Shown here: one piece after another, positions 33,717 to 42,904 of the stretch | Layout: each line of letters starts with the position of its first letter | Position numbering within the stretch: the stretch's first letter is position 1 | From: an uncultured Clostridia bacterium | Lineage (GTDB): Bacteria > Bacillota > Clostridia > Oscillospirales > Acutalibacteraceae | Direction of reading: 5' to 3' | Length of the DNA stretch: 64,000 nt | NCBI GenBank assembly: GCA_937907605.1 | Contig: CALCYI010000002.1 | Coordinates: 1-64,000, forward strand | Notes under the pieces: model-generated | Database searches by the model: none | Seen by the model: only the letters and a program-made list of their open reading frames with translations | What the model was told of the DNA's origin: nothing | Translations under genes and position numbers: made by a program

Positions 33717-33895
33717 TATAATACCTTCCTGTGTTTTGCAAGCAATGCTGCTTTCATCTGTGCTCCTGTTATTTCTCCTTTAGCCCACTTAGCCGAAAGC
33801 TCTTTTGCATAAGTTGTTACGGGAACGCCTTCTATATTATTCAACGTATCCGCAACCTTAACCGCTGCGGTTCTTTTTGTTTGGACGGGAGACAT
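33716..33895 (-). CDS. Small VbhA-like antitoxin of the Fic protein
   Basis: This 59-residue frame is too short for most gene calls but is well supported: ATG 33895, stop TAA sharing one base with the Fic ATG. It has the look of VbhA-family antitoxins: a helix containing 'TLNNIEGV' (about 17-24), where Glu22-Gly23 matches the inhibitory E-G pair, followed by 'ELSAKWAKGEITGAQMKAALL' spread over about 32-52, the typical '(x)WxxGEI(s/t)xxQ' helix pair. The Ser/Thr expected four residues before the Glu is Leu here. It would block the ATP site of the Fic protein (class I arrangement). Confidence 0.75.
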   Translation of the reverse strand: MSPVQTKRTAAVKVADTLNNIEGVPVTTYAKELSAKWAKGEITGAQMKAALLAKHRKVL

Positions 33896-33970
33896 CTTTT
33901 CACTTCCTTATTATGAACTGTAATTATTATATACCATTCTACCCGAACAATCAAGCATAAAGAAAAATCG

Positions 33971-34243
33971 TTATACCTGTTTTAAAATTTCTACAAACCA
34001 CTTTGTATCCTCTAAGAAGAGATAGGTCAGCCTGCCTGCGATATAGCAGGTATAGCGTATCCCCGCGCCGCCGGATTTCAGCGAAGCGGCGGGGCGTACG
34101 TCGCTTATTCGGTCAACCTCGTATTCCCTTTCGTTATACACGATTGAAAGCGGGGTTATGTTCCCCTCGGTATCAAACACCGCCTTTACCTCGGTATAGT
34201 GCTTATTCGGGTTATCGTATATCGGTGTTTCAAACTTAATCAT
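33971..34243 (-). CDS. Small DinB-linked protein of unknown function
   Basis: A 90-residue protein that starts 2 bases after dinB and is therefore part of the SOS unit. It is a compact beta-rich domain ('VKAVFDTEGNITPLSIVYN', 'YEVDRISDVRPAAS', 'GAGIRYTCYIAGRLTYLFLED'), loosely like DUF6504-type proteins that are found next to Y-family polymerases. I am not sure of that family. A role with the polymerase is inferred only from position. Confidence 0.75.
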   Translation of the reverse strand: MIKFETPIYDNPNKHYTEVKAVFDTEGNITPLSIVYNEREYEVDRISDVRPAASLKSGGAGIRYTCYIAGRLTYLFLEDTKWFVEILKQV

Positions 34244-34245
34244 AA

Positions 34246-35481
34246 TTATCCTGCCTTATACCCTATCGGGTGAATAATATGCTCCTCGTGCGGATTAAAG
34301 CCCGAGAGGTCGCGCCTTTCAAGCTGGCACGCGCGCTGAATACAGTAATTGCCGAAGCGGCTTTTCAGCGAGTCCATTGTATTTTCGATTTTCTCCATTT
34401 TTTCAAGGCGCTGAGTATTTCCGTAAAGGTCGTACTGAGCGCAGAAATCGTTATCAAATTCGCTCACCGACACACCGAGGGAACGGATATGGCGCTCCCA
34501 GTTATAGTTCTCGTAAAAAAGCTGCATCGCGCATTTAAAAATTTCCGTGCTAACGTTGGTAACGGTATTTATCCTTCTCTGACGGGTGAAGGAGTTAAGC
34601 TCCGTATCGCGCACGCTTATCGTAACGCATCTTCCCTTTAAGCCCTGCTCCCTCATACGCCGTGCAACGCTTTCGCAAAGCACCCTCATTACAGTCCTCA
34701 CGTCGCCGTTATCGACTAAATCACGCGGAGTGGTAGTGGAGTTTCCTACGCTCTTAACGGGGTCGGTTTCGTCCTTATGGCGCACCCTCGCGCGATCAAG
34801 CCCGTTGGCAAAAAGCCAGAGCGTTTCGCCGTTTTTACCGAGTATACTCTTCAAAAAATTAATATCGGTATTCGCAAGCTCGCCTATCGTGTTAATTCCG
34901 TAATAAGCGAGCTTTTTTTCGGTTGAGCGCCCCACGAAAAGCAAATCACCCGCAGGCAGCTCCCACGCGATTTTCTTATAATTATCCTTACTGATAACGG
35001 TAATCGCGTCGGGCTTTTTATAATCCGAGCCGAGCTTCGCAAAAATCTTATTAAAGCTTACGCCTATACTCACGGTAATACCGAGCTCATATTTTACGCG
35101 CTGTCTTATTTCTTCGGCAATTTCAGTTCCGCTCATCTGACACCCCGTAACGTCAAGCCAGCTTTCATCAAGCCCGAAAGGCTCTATATATTCGCTGTAA
35201 TCCTCGTAAATCCTTCGGCAGAGCTTTGAAAAACGCAAATACAGAGGGTAGTTCGGCGGTACTATTATTAAATCGGGGCATTTCTGCCTCGCCTTCCAAA
35301 GCGGCTCCCCCACGGTCAGCCCGTACTTAGAGGCAATCTCGTTTTTAGTTAAAATAATTCCGTGCCTGCTCTCCGTGCTACCGCCGACGGCAACGGGCTT
35401 ATCCCTTATCTCAGGACGGTAAAGACATTCCACCGAGGCATAGAATTTATTACAGTCGACATGAAGTATCGTTCTTTCCAA
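34246..35481 (-). CDS. dinB: DNA polymerase IV (Y-family, DinB/UvrX type)
   Basis: A 411-residue translesion polymerase. 'HVDCNKFYASVECL' (about 7-20) holds the first metal Asp, 'YIEPFGLDESWLDVTG' (about 97-112) the Asp-Glu pair, and 'GVSFNKIFAKLGSDYKKPDA' the palm/finger lysines. A helix-hairpin-helix thumb and a little-finger domain (about 250-370) follow. It copies past damaged bases at the cost of fidelity. Two LexA-like boxes upstream suggest SOS control. There is no obvious C-terminal beta-clamp motif of QLxLF form. Confidence 0.93.
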   Translation of the reverse strand: MERTILHVDCNKFYASVECLYRPEIRDKPVAVGGSTESRHGIILTKNEIASKYGLTVGEPLWKARQKCPDLIIVPPNYPLYLRFSKLCRRIYEDYSEYIEPFGLDESWLDVTGCQMSGTEIAEEIRQRVKYELGITVSIGVSFNKIFAKLGSDYKKPDAITVISKDNYKKIAWELPAGDLLFVGRSTEKKLAYYGINTIGELANTDINFLKSILGKNGETLWLFANGLDRARVRHKDETDPVKSVGNSTTTPRDLVDNGDVRTVMRVLCESVARRMREQGLKGRCVTISVRDTELNSFTRQRRINTVTNVSTEIFKCAMQLFYENYNWERHIRSLGVSVSEFDNDFCAQYDLYGNTQRLEKMEKIENTMDSLKSRFGNYCIQRACQLERRDLSGFNPHEEHIIHPIGYKAG

Positions 35482-35494
35482 AAAATCACTCTTT

Positions 35495-35532
35495 CGAACA
35501 TTTGTTTAATTACATTTTAAACCGTATGTTCG
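35495..35532 (-). promoter_or_regulatory. LexA (Cheo-box-like) operators of dinB
   Basis: CGAACATTTGTTTA at 35495-35508 fits the Gram-positive SOS box CGAAC-RNRY-GTTYC in all but two or three places, and CGAACATACGGTTT (minus strand, 35532-35519) is a second, weaker copy. Both lie within 55 bases of the dinB start. Confidence 0.65.
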
Positions 35533-35586
35533 AATTTGTCAACAGGAATATATTGTAGAGAAATTTTTCGGACACACAAAATAAGA

Positions 35587-35790
35587 GGGCGGATAATATC
35601 CGCCCCTACGAAAAACAAAGATATGAAGCGCACGCAAGCGTGCAACGAAGGCAAGCTGCGCTTGCAGAAGGACGAGCTTTGCCCGTACCCATTATAAATG
35701 CTGTCTGCAAGACCCGACTGTTGACCAACGGTCAACTCTTCGTTTTTTCGTATTTTCGTTTTTTATCGTTCGGATAATATCCGCCCCTAC
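35587..35790. repeat. REP-like palindrome pair with nested hairpins
   Basis: This 204-base gene-free stretch is bounded by direct copies of CGGATAATATCCGCCCCTAC (35590-35609 and 35771-35790), each itself palindromic. Between them are three more stems: GCACGC/GCGTGC (35630-35643), GCAAGC/GCTTGC (35651-35665) and GTTGACC/GGTCAAC (35720-35736). The end palindrome is the same family as that at 8564-8582. Confidence 0.75.
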
Positions 35791-35792
35791 AG

Positions 35793-38291
35793 TTAATCCT
35801 GTTTTAAGTTTTCAATTATGTTGTCGTCCTTGATTTTATCTGCGCTGTAAAGCAGGGACAAAACAATTATTAAAAATACTGCAAGTATCGAGGCAATATA
35901 ATATTGCAAATTCGGCATAAAACCGATATCCATTCCCTCCGATTTTGAAAGTGCATAATACATCAGGTAATGCAGTCCTGCACTTATCGGTATCGACCAT
36001 AAAAGCGACTTTACACCGTAGCGTATGCTCTCAACGTATATCATTTTCTTAAAGCCCTTCGGCGTAACGCCGACGGATTTGAGCATAGCAAATTCCGTTT
36101 TGCGCTCGTTCATTGAGTTTGAAATAGAATTGATAATATTGATAATCGCAATAAAGGTCAGCAGGGTTATAAAGCCGTAGACAAATACTTTTATGATATT
36201 CAGCACTGCGTTCGTCGCCTGCATCTGCGAGGTGCTGTCCTCAATCGTGTAGGCAACTTTGGCGTTTTCAAAATACTCGTCCGCCGCCTGCATAGCCGAC
36301 TTATAATTCTTTGCAAAGATACCGAAGCAGAACATATTACGTTCAACGGGGAGCGACGGTATCGCATCCTCGGAGAGAATGAGTGACGGCTGGTTATTAT
36401 ATTTCGGCTGGAAGAGCGGAGAGTCGTATTCCTTATCGGTCAGCTTCCCCGCCGTAACGGTAAACGGTCTTTCAATATCATAATCGTTAGTGTCCTCGTT
36501 ATAGTCCTCGGTATAGCAGTAAAGCTTTTTTCCCTCGGTACCGTCAAGGAACGCCTTGTAATTCTTCGGCTTACCGCCCGTCGTATCAACAACGCGGTTA
36601 AAAACGATTGCTTTCAAATTCTTTGAGTCGTGATAGCCGTCGGGCTTTTCGCCGATTGATTTAAGGTAATCGTCAAAGCTCTCGTTATCCATTACGAAAA
36701 CATACAAATCTGTTACATTCTCATCGGCTGACAGAGAGAAGGCTCGCTTAGTATCCTCGGTAAAATATTCTGTACTTTTGAGCGTTGCAACCGTCGTGAT
36801 ATAGCCTATATAACCGTCGATGTCCGCGCCGTCAAAATATTGCTTTACCTTTTTCTCGCTTTCATAATCGGTATAAACAAGAAAATCTGCCATACCGTCC
36901 CCTGCCTCCTGCTTTACAAGCGAGGTAAACATCTGTGAAAAGTTGGTGACGGTAAGGAATAGCACCACGCTCATAATAAGGGCGAAAACGATACTCCTGC
37001 TGCGTCTGCCGTTGCGCTTGAAGTTCTTGACTGCAAGCTCGCCCTCGTAGCCGTAAAGCTTTCTTGTAAGCTTTGAAACGCGGAGGCGCTTCGCCTTTTT
37101 AACCTTAACGGTATTCGTGCCCTTAATCGCCGCAATCGGCGTCGTTTTTGACGCTCTGCGCGCGGGGATATAGCAGGAAATAAAGATTGTCAGCGCGCTG
37201 ATAAGCACCGTACCGAGTATGATATACGGGGAAAAATGCACCTTAAGCGTGCCCTTAATCGGGATTGCAATCGTTGCAAGGAACGCGCCCTCAATGCCCT
37301 TAAAGGTAATGAGCATACCGATAAAGCCCGCAAGAATGCCGACGGGTATGCCGATACCGCCGAGGATTAAGCCCTCAAAGTAAATGCTCCCTCGCTTCTG
37401 CTTTTTCGTTGCGCCGACAGAAGCAAGCATGCCGAGATAGCGCTCACGCTCCTGGTACGACACGGCAAAGCTGTCATAAATCATAATGACGGAAGCGACC
37501 ACGATAACGGCAAGAACAACCGCCATAAAGGCACCGATGGTTTTCAGTGTATCGTTCTTTTCCATTATGCCCGAATAGTTAAGCAGGTCATTATTGTACT
37601 TAACGCTTTCAGTTCCCGTTGCCTTTTGAAACGTCTCGGTTCTTTTGTAAACAGAATTATCAAGCTTGTGATAGCTTACCGTTACGTAAACGGGAAAGTC
37701 CTTCGGTATTACGCCGTCAAGATTTGCGACAAAGCCGTCGCGGTGGTCGAAGAAGCTGACGTTACCCTCGGCAATACCGCAGAGCGTGTAATCCCTGTAA
37801 TCCTCTTTTTGAGTCTCGAAATCAAGGCAGTAAAGGCTGATTGTATCGCCTAATTTCCAGCTGAGCTTGTTCTTCTCTATATACTCCTTTGTAACGACGA
37901 TTTCGTTCTTATTCTTCGGGAATGCGCCGTCGGTTATTTTAATATTCCTTATGTTAAGCGCGCTTTCGTCAACAGCGTCAACCTGTGCGTATGCCTTCGC
38001 AGTTTCTACATCTTTATCATAAGTAAATTTAAAAAGATTTGCACCGACGTAATAACCCAAATCGTCGCTTTCAAATGCCGCCATATCAGGCATTTTGTCA
38101 TAAAAAAGCTGTGCATGCCAGTTACCGTCATACGCAAGAGTGGAGTTCTGCATAAACTTAATAAATGAGAATATGCTTGTGAACACCGCCGTTACCATCG
38201 CGACGGATACTATGATTGAAAGCACTGTCAGCAGAGAACGCCGCTTGTGACTTTTAACGTGACGAAGAGTCAGTTTATTGACTATGTTCAT
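35793..38291 (-). CDS. ABC transporter permease, FtsX/MacB type
   Basis: This 832-residue permease has the double-FtsX layout: an N-terminal helix (about 19-41), an extracytoplasmic region, three helices (about 255-380) with the 'YQERERYLGMLASVGATKKQKR' coupling stretch split over about 277-298, a fourth helix (about 430-450), a second large extracellular domain (about 455-690) and three C-terminal helices with 'ERKTEFAMLKSVGVTPKGF'. Such proteins act on antimicrobial peptides or lipid-linked substrates and do not move solutes through a normal pore. The ATPase gene overlaps it by 4 bases. Confidence 0.88.
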   Translation of the reverse strand: MNIVNKLTLRHVKSHKRRSLLTVLSIIVSVAMVTAVFTSIFSFIKFMQNSTLAYDGNWHAQLFYDKMPDMAAFESDDLGYYVGANLFKFTYDKDVETAKAYAQVDAVDESALNIRNIKITDGAFPKNKNEIVVTKEYIEKNKLSWKLGDTISLYCLDFETQKEDYRDYTLCGIAEGNVSFFDHRDGFVANLDGVIPKDFPVYVTVSYHKLDNSVYKRTETFQKATGTESVKYNNDLLNYSGIMEKNDTLKTIGAFMAVVLAVIVVASVIMIYDSFAVSYQERERYLGMLASVGATKKQKRGSIYFEGLILGGIGIPVGILAGFIGMLITFKGIEGAFLATIAIPIKGTLKVHFSPYIILGTVLISALTIFISCYIPARRASKTTPIAAIKGTNTVKVKKAKRLRVSKLTRKLYGYEGELAVKNFKRNGRRSRSIVFALIMSVVLFLTVTNFSQMFTSLVKQEAGDGMADFLVYTDYESEKKVKQYFDGADIDGYIGYITTVATLKSTEYFTEDTKRAFSLSADENVTDLYVFVMDNESFDDYLKSIGEKPDGYHDSKNLKAIVFNRVVDTTGGKPKNYKAFLDGTEGKKLYCYTEDYNEDTNDYDIERPFTVTAGKLTDKEYDSPLFQPKYNNQPSLILSEDAIPSLPVERNMFCFGIFAKNYKSAMQAADEYFENAKVAYTIEDSTSQMQATNAVLNIIKVFVYGFITLLTFIAIINIINSISNSMNERKTEFAMLKSVGVTPKGFKKMIYVESIRYGVKSLLWSIPISAGLHYLMYYALSKSEGMDIGFMPNLQYYIASILAVFLIIVLSLLYSADKIKDDNIIENLKQD

Positions 38292-38971
38292 TGTACTCTC
38301 CTTTCGTCACGGACAATTTTGCCGTCTTTAATCTCGATAAGGCGGTCTGCGGAGAGCGCAATCTGCTCATCGTGCGTAATCATAATTACGGTCTGTCCGA
38401 GCTCGCGGTTAAACTGACGAAGGAGAGAAATAATTTCCTTGCTGTTCTCACTGTCAAGATTGCCCGTAGGCTCGTCGGCAAGCATTAAAGCGGGGTTATT
38501 AATCAGCGCGCGTCCGATGGATACCCTCTGCTGCTGTCCGCCCGAAAGCTGCGACGGAAGGTGCGTAAGCCTGTCCTGCAAGCCGAGGCGCTCTATTATA
38601 TTTTTGAGCTGTCTTTTGTCGGGCTTTCTGCCGTCGAGCAGAAGCGGAAGGGTTAAGTTTTCCTCAACCGTTAAAATAGGTATAAGATTATAAAACTGAT
38701 AAACGAGTCCTATCTGACGGCGGCGGAAAATTGCAAGCGCGGTTTCGTCAAGCGTGCTTATATCGGTTTTGTCGATAATTACGCTGCCGCTCGTCGCCTT
38801 GTCAACGCCGCCAAGAATGTGCATAAGGGTTGACTTCCCCGAGCCCGAGGGTCCGACTATCGCAACAAACTCTCCGCGCTGAACCGAAAAGCTCACGTTA
38901 TCAAGCGCCTTTACCATTGTGTCGCCGCTACCATAGGTTTTGCAAAGATTTACTGTTTCAAGAATTTTCAT
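38288..38971 (-). CDS. ABC transporter ATP-binding protein (MacB/LolD/BceA type)
   Basis: A 227-residue ATPase. Walker A '[16 protein letters not shown]' (about 40-55), Q-loop '[10 protein letters not shown]', signature '[15 protein letters not shown]', Walker B '[12 protein letters not shown]' and H-loop 'ITHDE' are all intact. I place the start at ATG 38971 because GGAGGAAGACAAA precedes it, which also gives the usual '[14 protein letters not shown]' N-terminus. It is the only ATPase in the module and may energise both neighbouring permeases. Confidence 0.93.
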   Translation of the reverse strand: MKILETVNLCKTYGSGDTMVKALDNVSFSVQRGEFVAIVGPSGSGKSTLMHILGGVDKATSGSVIIDKTDISTLDETALAIFRRRQIGLVYQFYNLIPILTVEENLTLPLLLDGRKPDKRQLKNIIERLGLQDRLTHLPSQLSGGQQQRVSIGRALINNPALMLADEPTGNLDSENSKEIISLLRQFNRELGQTVIMITHDEQIALSADRLIEIKDGKIVRDERRVQ

Positions 38972-39010
38972 TTTGTCTTCCTCCTTTTTACACAATGGTA
39001 CTATCTGCAC

Positions 39011-39048
39011 CTTACAATCAGGTGAATTTAATATAACAATTTTGTCAT
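39011..39048 (-). promoter_or_regulatory. BceR-like operator block upstream of the ABC ATPase gene
   Basis: This 38-base block recurs at 41878-41915 with one mismatch. On the minus strand it contains TGACA-AAAT-TGTTA (39047-39034), close to the TNACA-N4-TGTAA motif of BceR-type regulators. Confidence 0.7.
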
Positions 39049-39049
39049 T

Positions 39050-41815
39050 TTAAATAATATCGTCCTTTAAGACGTCAATGATGCTTTTGTCCTTTGATTT
39101 TCTTATTCCGTAAAGCATTGTTACGCCCACAAGCGCAAACACGGAAAGAATAACGATAATGAATAATAGTATATTCGGCGAATAAGGCAGCGCTCCGTCT
39201 CCGACAATACGGTTAATTATAATCGATACGGCAACGCTTATCGGAATACCTAACACCAGCGCTTTTATACCATAGAGCAGACATTCAAATACAATCATCC
39301 TGCTAAACCCTTTGGGCGTTACGCAGACGGATTTCAGCATTGCAAATTCCTTTTTTCGAAGCATCAGGCTTGTAGATATAGAATTAATAATATTTGCAAG
39401 CGTAATCAACGTAATCAATGCTAAGAAAGCATATAAAAACACTTTCAGCGTAGTGACAATTTGCCTTGACTGCTCGGCATAATATTCGATATCGCGCACG
39501 CTCACGCCCTCGGTATTATCCCATTCGCCGGTATCAAACATTTTTCCGATTTGCTCGGCTACTTCGCGGTGGTTATCACATTCCACGCCGACGTAAACAC
39601 CGAGCGGTCCCTCGTCGCCGTCAATCGCCTCCGTACAAAACGGCTGCGCCATACTCAGCGGCACAAAGCAGGAAATATTGCGTTTACCGCAAAGTTTAAA
39701 TACGTAGTTATCCTTATCATATTTTACCATACCCGCAATTTCGAAGTCGAGGCTGCTGACATCTTCGCCGTACTTCTCTTTAAGTTCGTCTTCGTTTAAT
39801 ATGCGGAATTGCTCGTATTCCTTCGTTTCTTCATTATAACTTTCCTCAACGGGGTCCTCCCACGTACTACTCACATATTCCCCGATAATCCCCTCGGTAA
39901 ACACATCGTCCTCGCCTTCTTCAAGCTGTACGTTGTTAAGGATTACCGCTTTCTTGGTTTGATTTATGTGATTTACCTTTTCATAATAATCCTGCGGATT
40001 CAGCCCGTTATCTTCGCAAAGACGGTTAAAATCTGCATCCTCAATAAAGTGAACATCCAGTTGAATACCCTCCCAGAGTTGGCTGTATTTAGGGGTAGTA
40101 TTACCGTGGTAAGCAATTGTCTGGTCAGTAAGACCCATCCTAGAGATCATGTTATATTGACGGTATAATTCATCCTCAGTATATATATCCTTAATCGGGA
40201 AGCGTGAATCATAGCCGTACTGCCATTCTTCCACACTATATACGCGTTTTACGTCCTTCATTGACATAAGCTGCGCGCAGAATTCATCATATTGCCTGCT
40301 GTCACCGACGCAGACTTCTACCTGATACGGCATTTCTTCGTTATACGCCTTCGTTTCGCCGAATATGTAACAGAAATAATTGACCGATATAAACAGCACT
40401 ACGCTTATGGCGATAGAAGCAATAATTAACCTGCCTCGCCTGCCGTTGCGTTTCAAATTCTTGTTTGCAAGCTCGCCCTCGAAGCCGAAGATTTTACGAA
40501 TTAGCTTTGAGGATTTAAGCTTCTTTGCTTTTAATTTCAACTCGCCGCCCGTGCGTATCGCGTCAATAGCGTTTATCTCGGAAGCGCGTTTTGCGGGTTT
40601 GCGTATTGAAAGAAGAATGACCGCTATGCTGAGAACAATAATTGCAATAACGCTCCACAGCGGAACGGCTAAACTGATTTTTCCGTTTTCAAAGACCGTA
40701 CCCTGCATAAACTGATTGAGATTTCCTGCTACACTTGCAAGAACAGAGGCGGCTACTAACCCCAACAGCAAGCCGCACGGAATACCGACCGAGCCAAAGA
40801 AAAGTCCTTCAAAATACACGGACTGCTTTTTCTGCTTTGCCGTTGCGCCGACGGAAGAAAGCATACCGAGGTAACGGACACGCTCGCCCAGTGACATTCC
40901 AAAGGCGTTATAAATCAGCACCACCGAAGCAATGATAATCAGTAGTAAAACTATCAGCAGCATCGGAAGCACAAATCTTACAAGCTCGCTGTCATATTGT
41001 CCGCAAAGGTGTGCGCCGAGTAAATCGTCATTCAGATAAATCTGCTTTGTTTTTTTCAGATCGTATTCGTGAAGCTTATAACCGTATGTGCGCGCAATAT
41101 CGCCGATTGTCAGCATAGAAAACGGCGTAACACTTTTCAAGGTAATCCACGCCCTGTCACCCTTGTCCACCATACCGCTGAACATTTCGCCTATTTCGTC
41201 GTCCGAGCAATCGTCATTGATTATGCCGACAAGCTTAAAGCTCTGTTCTCCGTCTTCTTCAAATGTTTCGTCATATCGAAACTCTCCTGAAATCGGGAAG
41301 TGAAGCATATCGCCGCCGAGCATACGGCATCCTGTTGTCAGGGTAACGGTATCGCCGACCTTCCAGTTCAGCGCGTTCTTTTCAATATACTGTCTATGTA
41401 TCATCAGCTCGTGCGGCGTTTTAGGGTAAGCACCTGATATGCTATCAAAAGCTCGTTGTTCAAGCCACACCTTATCACCGCGGTAAATAAAGCCTGTGCC
41501 GAGGCGTTCGCTTTGAGCGCCCTTAAGCTTAACACCGTCCGCGCCCTTGTTGACCTCCTCATAAACGCCGACCTTCTCAATACGTTTGTCGTTTTTGAGT
41601 AAGTTAAGCTCCTCATCACTGTAACCGGTAATATCCATATGCCAGTTACCGCCCGTAGCAATAACAGCCCTTTCATAAAACTTTAAGTACGAAGCGCCTC
41701 CGGTTATAACCGCTGTAATTAACGCTACGGAAATAATAATGCCGATAAGAGTAATAACCGTTCTGCCCTTATTCTGTTTTAAATGTAAAAACGTCAGCTT
41801 ATTTATAATACTCAT
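39050..41815 (-). CDS. ABC transporter permease, FtsX/MacB type (second paralogue)
   Basis: A 921-residue double-FtsX permease with the same plan as the 832-residue neighbour: N-terminal helix (about 19-42), 'LGERVRYLGMLSSVGATAKQKKQSVYFEG' split over about 310-338, a fourth helix near 460 and C-terminal helices with 'LRKKEFAMLKSVCVTPKGF'. The two permeases also share 'FEGELANKNLKRNGRRGR'-like cytoplasmic linkers, so they are paralogues. It has no dedicated ATPase; the nearest is downstream beyond the repeated operator block. Confidence 0.87.
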   Translation of the reverse strand: MSIINKLTFLHLKQNKGRTVITLIGIIISVALITAVITGGASYLKFYERAVIATGGNWHMDITGYSDEELNLLKNDKRIEKVGVYEEVNKGADGVKLKGAQSERLGTGFIYRGDKVWLEQRAFDSISGAYPKTPHELMIHRQYIEKNALNWKVGDTVTLTTGCRMLGGDMLHFPISGEFRYDETFEEDGEQSFKLVGIINDDCSDDEIGEMFSGMVDKGDRAWITLKSVTPFSMLTIGDIARTYGYKLHEYDLKKTKQIYLNDDLLGAHLCGQYDSELVRFVLPMLLIVLLLIIIASVVLIYNAFGMSLGERVRYLGMLSSVGATAKQKKQSVYFEGLFFGSVGIPCGLLLGLVAASVLASVAGNLNQFMQGTVFENGKISLAVPLWSVIAIIVLSIAVILLSIRKPAKRASEINAIDAIRTGGELKLKAKKLKSSKLIRKIFGFEGELANKNLKRNGRRGRLIIASIAISVVLFISVNYFCYIFGETKAYNEEMPYQVEVCVGDSRQYDEFCAQLMSMKDVKRVYSVEEWQYGYDSRFPIKDIYTEDELYRQYNMISRMGLTDQTIAYHGNTTPKYSQLWEGIQLDVHFIEDADFNRLCEDNGLNPQDYYEKVNHINQTKKAVILNNVQLEEGEDDVFTEGIIGEYVSSTWEDPVEESYNEETKEYEQFRILNEDELKEKYGEDVSSLDFEIAGMVKYDKDNYVFKLCGKRNISCFVPLSMAQPFCTEAIDGDEGPLGVYVGVECDNHREVAEQIGKMFDTGEWDNTEGVSVRDIEYYAEQSRQIVTTLKVFLYAFLALITLITLANIINSISTSLMLRKKEFAMLKSVCVTPKGFSRMIVFECLLYGIKALVLGIPISVAVSIIINRIVGDGALPYSPNILLFIIVILSVFALVGVTMLYGIRKSKDKSIIDVLKDDII

Positions 41816-41877
41816 TTTCTTGCCTCCGTGGAAAAATCAGGTCACATCAACCCTTGATTTTAATATACATAAGCTAA

Positions 41878-41915
41878 CTTACAATCAGGTGAATTTAATA
41901 TAACATTTTTGTCAT
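41878..41915 (-). promoter_or_regulatory. BceR-like operator block upstream of the second permease
   Basis: It is 37/38 identical to 39011-39048. TGACA-AAAA-TGTTA is on the minus strand at 41914-41901. It overlaps the last bases of the histidine kinase gene. Confidence 0.7.
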
Positions 41916-42904
41916 ATTATGGATTTGTAAAACTTAATTTCAAATTCAGTGCCGCTGCCTTCCTCGCTTGTAACGGAAACGGCGGCGTTTTCTTTACTGA
42001 GTATTGCTTTTGAAAGCGCAAGTCCTATGCCGACGCTCTCCGAGGAGGCGTTTTTGCCGTGATAGAAGCGCTCAAAGATACGAGGCAAATCCTCTTTAGC
42101 GATACCGCAGCCGTTGTCGCGTATAACAATACGTTTAAACAGCGTGGTTTCGTTCGTTTCGATTTCAAGCGTTCCGCCGTCGGAGGTGTGCTCAATACAG
42201 TTTTTGATAATATTTCCTATCGCTTCAACGCTCCAGCTTTTATCGCCCGTAAAGGTAAAATCAGTAATATCCTTTTTAAGAGTTATATTTCTCAAATCAA
42301 GGGTGAGCATAAACGGGTTTAAACTCTCATCAATTACATCTCTGATTTCAACTTCGTCGTTGCTGATTTCAATTGTACCGGCATCCAGTTTGGAGAGCTT
42401 TAGAAGCGTCTGGATAAGCCAGCTCATTTTTTCGCACTGAGTATTAATAATCTCCGTAAACTCTTTACGCTTTACGGGGTCGGTTTCGCTTTCAAGTAGC
42501 TCCGACACAACGAGCATCGAGGTAAGCGGCGTTTTAAGCTGATGCGAAATATCCGCAAGCGAATCGGCAAGATAGAGCTTATCCGCTTCAATAACCTCGT
42601 TTTGCGTTTTCAGCTTGGTTATTACTTTAAAGAGATTATTTTGCAGAATGGAAAGCTCGCCCTCTGTATTGCTTTCTATATCGAGGTTATAATTACCTGC
42701 GCATACGAGCGATAGATAATCGTTTAATTTGCTTATCGCCTTATATCTTTTTGCCGTATAAACGGCAAAAACGACTATAAGCAGAGCGCCGTGCACAGCG
42801 CATATAACACCTGCAATTATATTAATCTTAAAACATATTACGGTTAATACCGCCGTCGTAGCCGCGCTGATGATAACGGGTAAAAAGAATTCTCTATTTT
42901 TCAA
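41912..42904 (-). CDS. Sensor histidine kinase, intramembrane-sensing type
   Basis: A 330-residue kinase with two N-terminal helices (about 6-26 and 29-49) joined by a very short loop, so it has no outside sensor domain. A HAMP-like linker, the H box 'DISHQLKTPLTSM' (phospho-His near 117) and the N/G boxes 'IKNCIEHTSDGG', 'DNGCGIAKEDLPRIFERFY' and 'GIGLALSKAI' follow. This BceS-like form usually senses through a partner ABC permease. It is coupled to the response regulator by an 11-base overlap. Confidence 0.9.
   Translation of the reverse strand: MKNREFFLPVIISAATTAVLTVICFKINIIAGVICAVHGALLIVVFAVYTAKRYKAISKLNDYLSLVCAGNYNLDIESNTEGELSILQNNLFKVITKLKTQNEVIEADKLYLADSLADISHQLKTPLTSMLVVSELLESETDPVKRKEFTEIINTQCEKMSWLIQTLLKLSKLDAGTIEISNDEVEIRDVIDESLNPFMLTLDLRNITLKKDITDFTFTGDKSWSVEAIGNIIKNCIEHTSDGGTLEIETNETTLFKRIVIRDNGCGIAKEDLPRIFERFYHGKNASSESVGIGLALSKAILSKENAAVSVTSEEGSGTEFEIKFYKSII

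Noticed and set aside
35587..35790. Phage attachment site pair
   Set aside because: The direct repeats are short palindromes around 160 bases with no integrase, and the same motif recurs at 8564 in another context.
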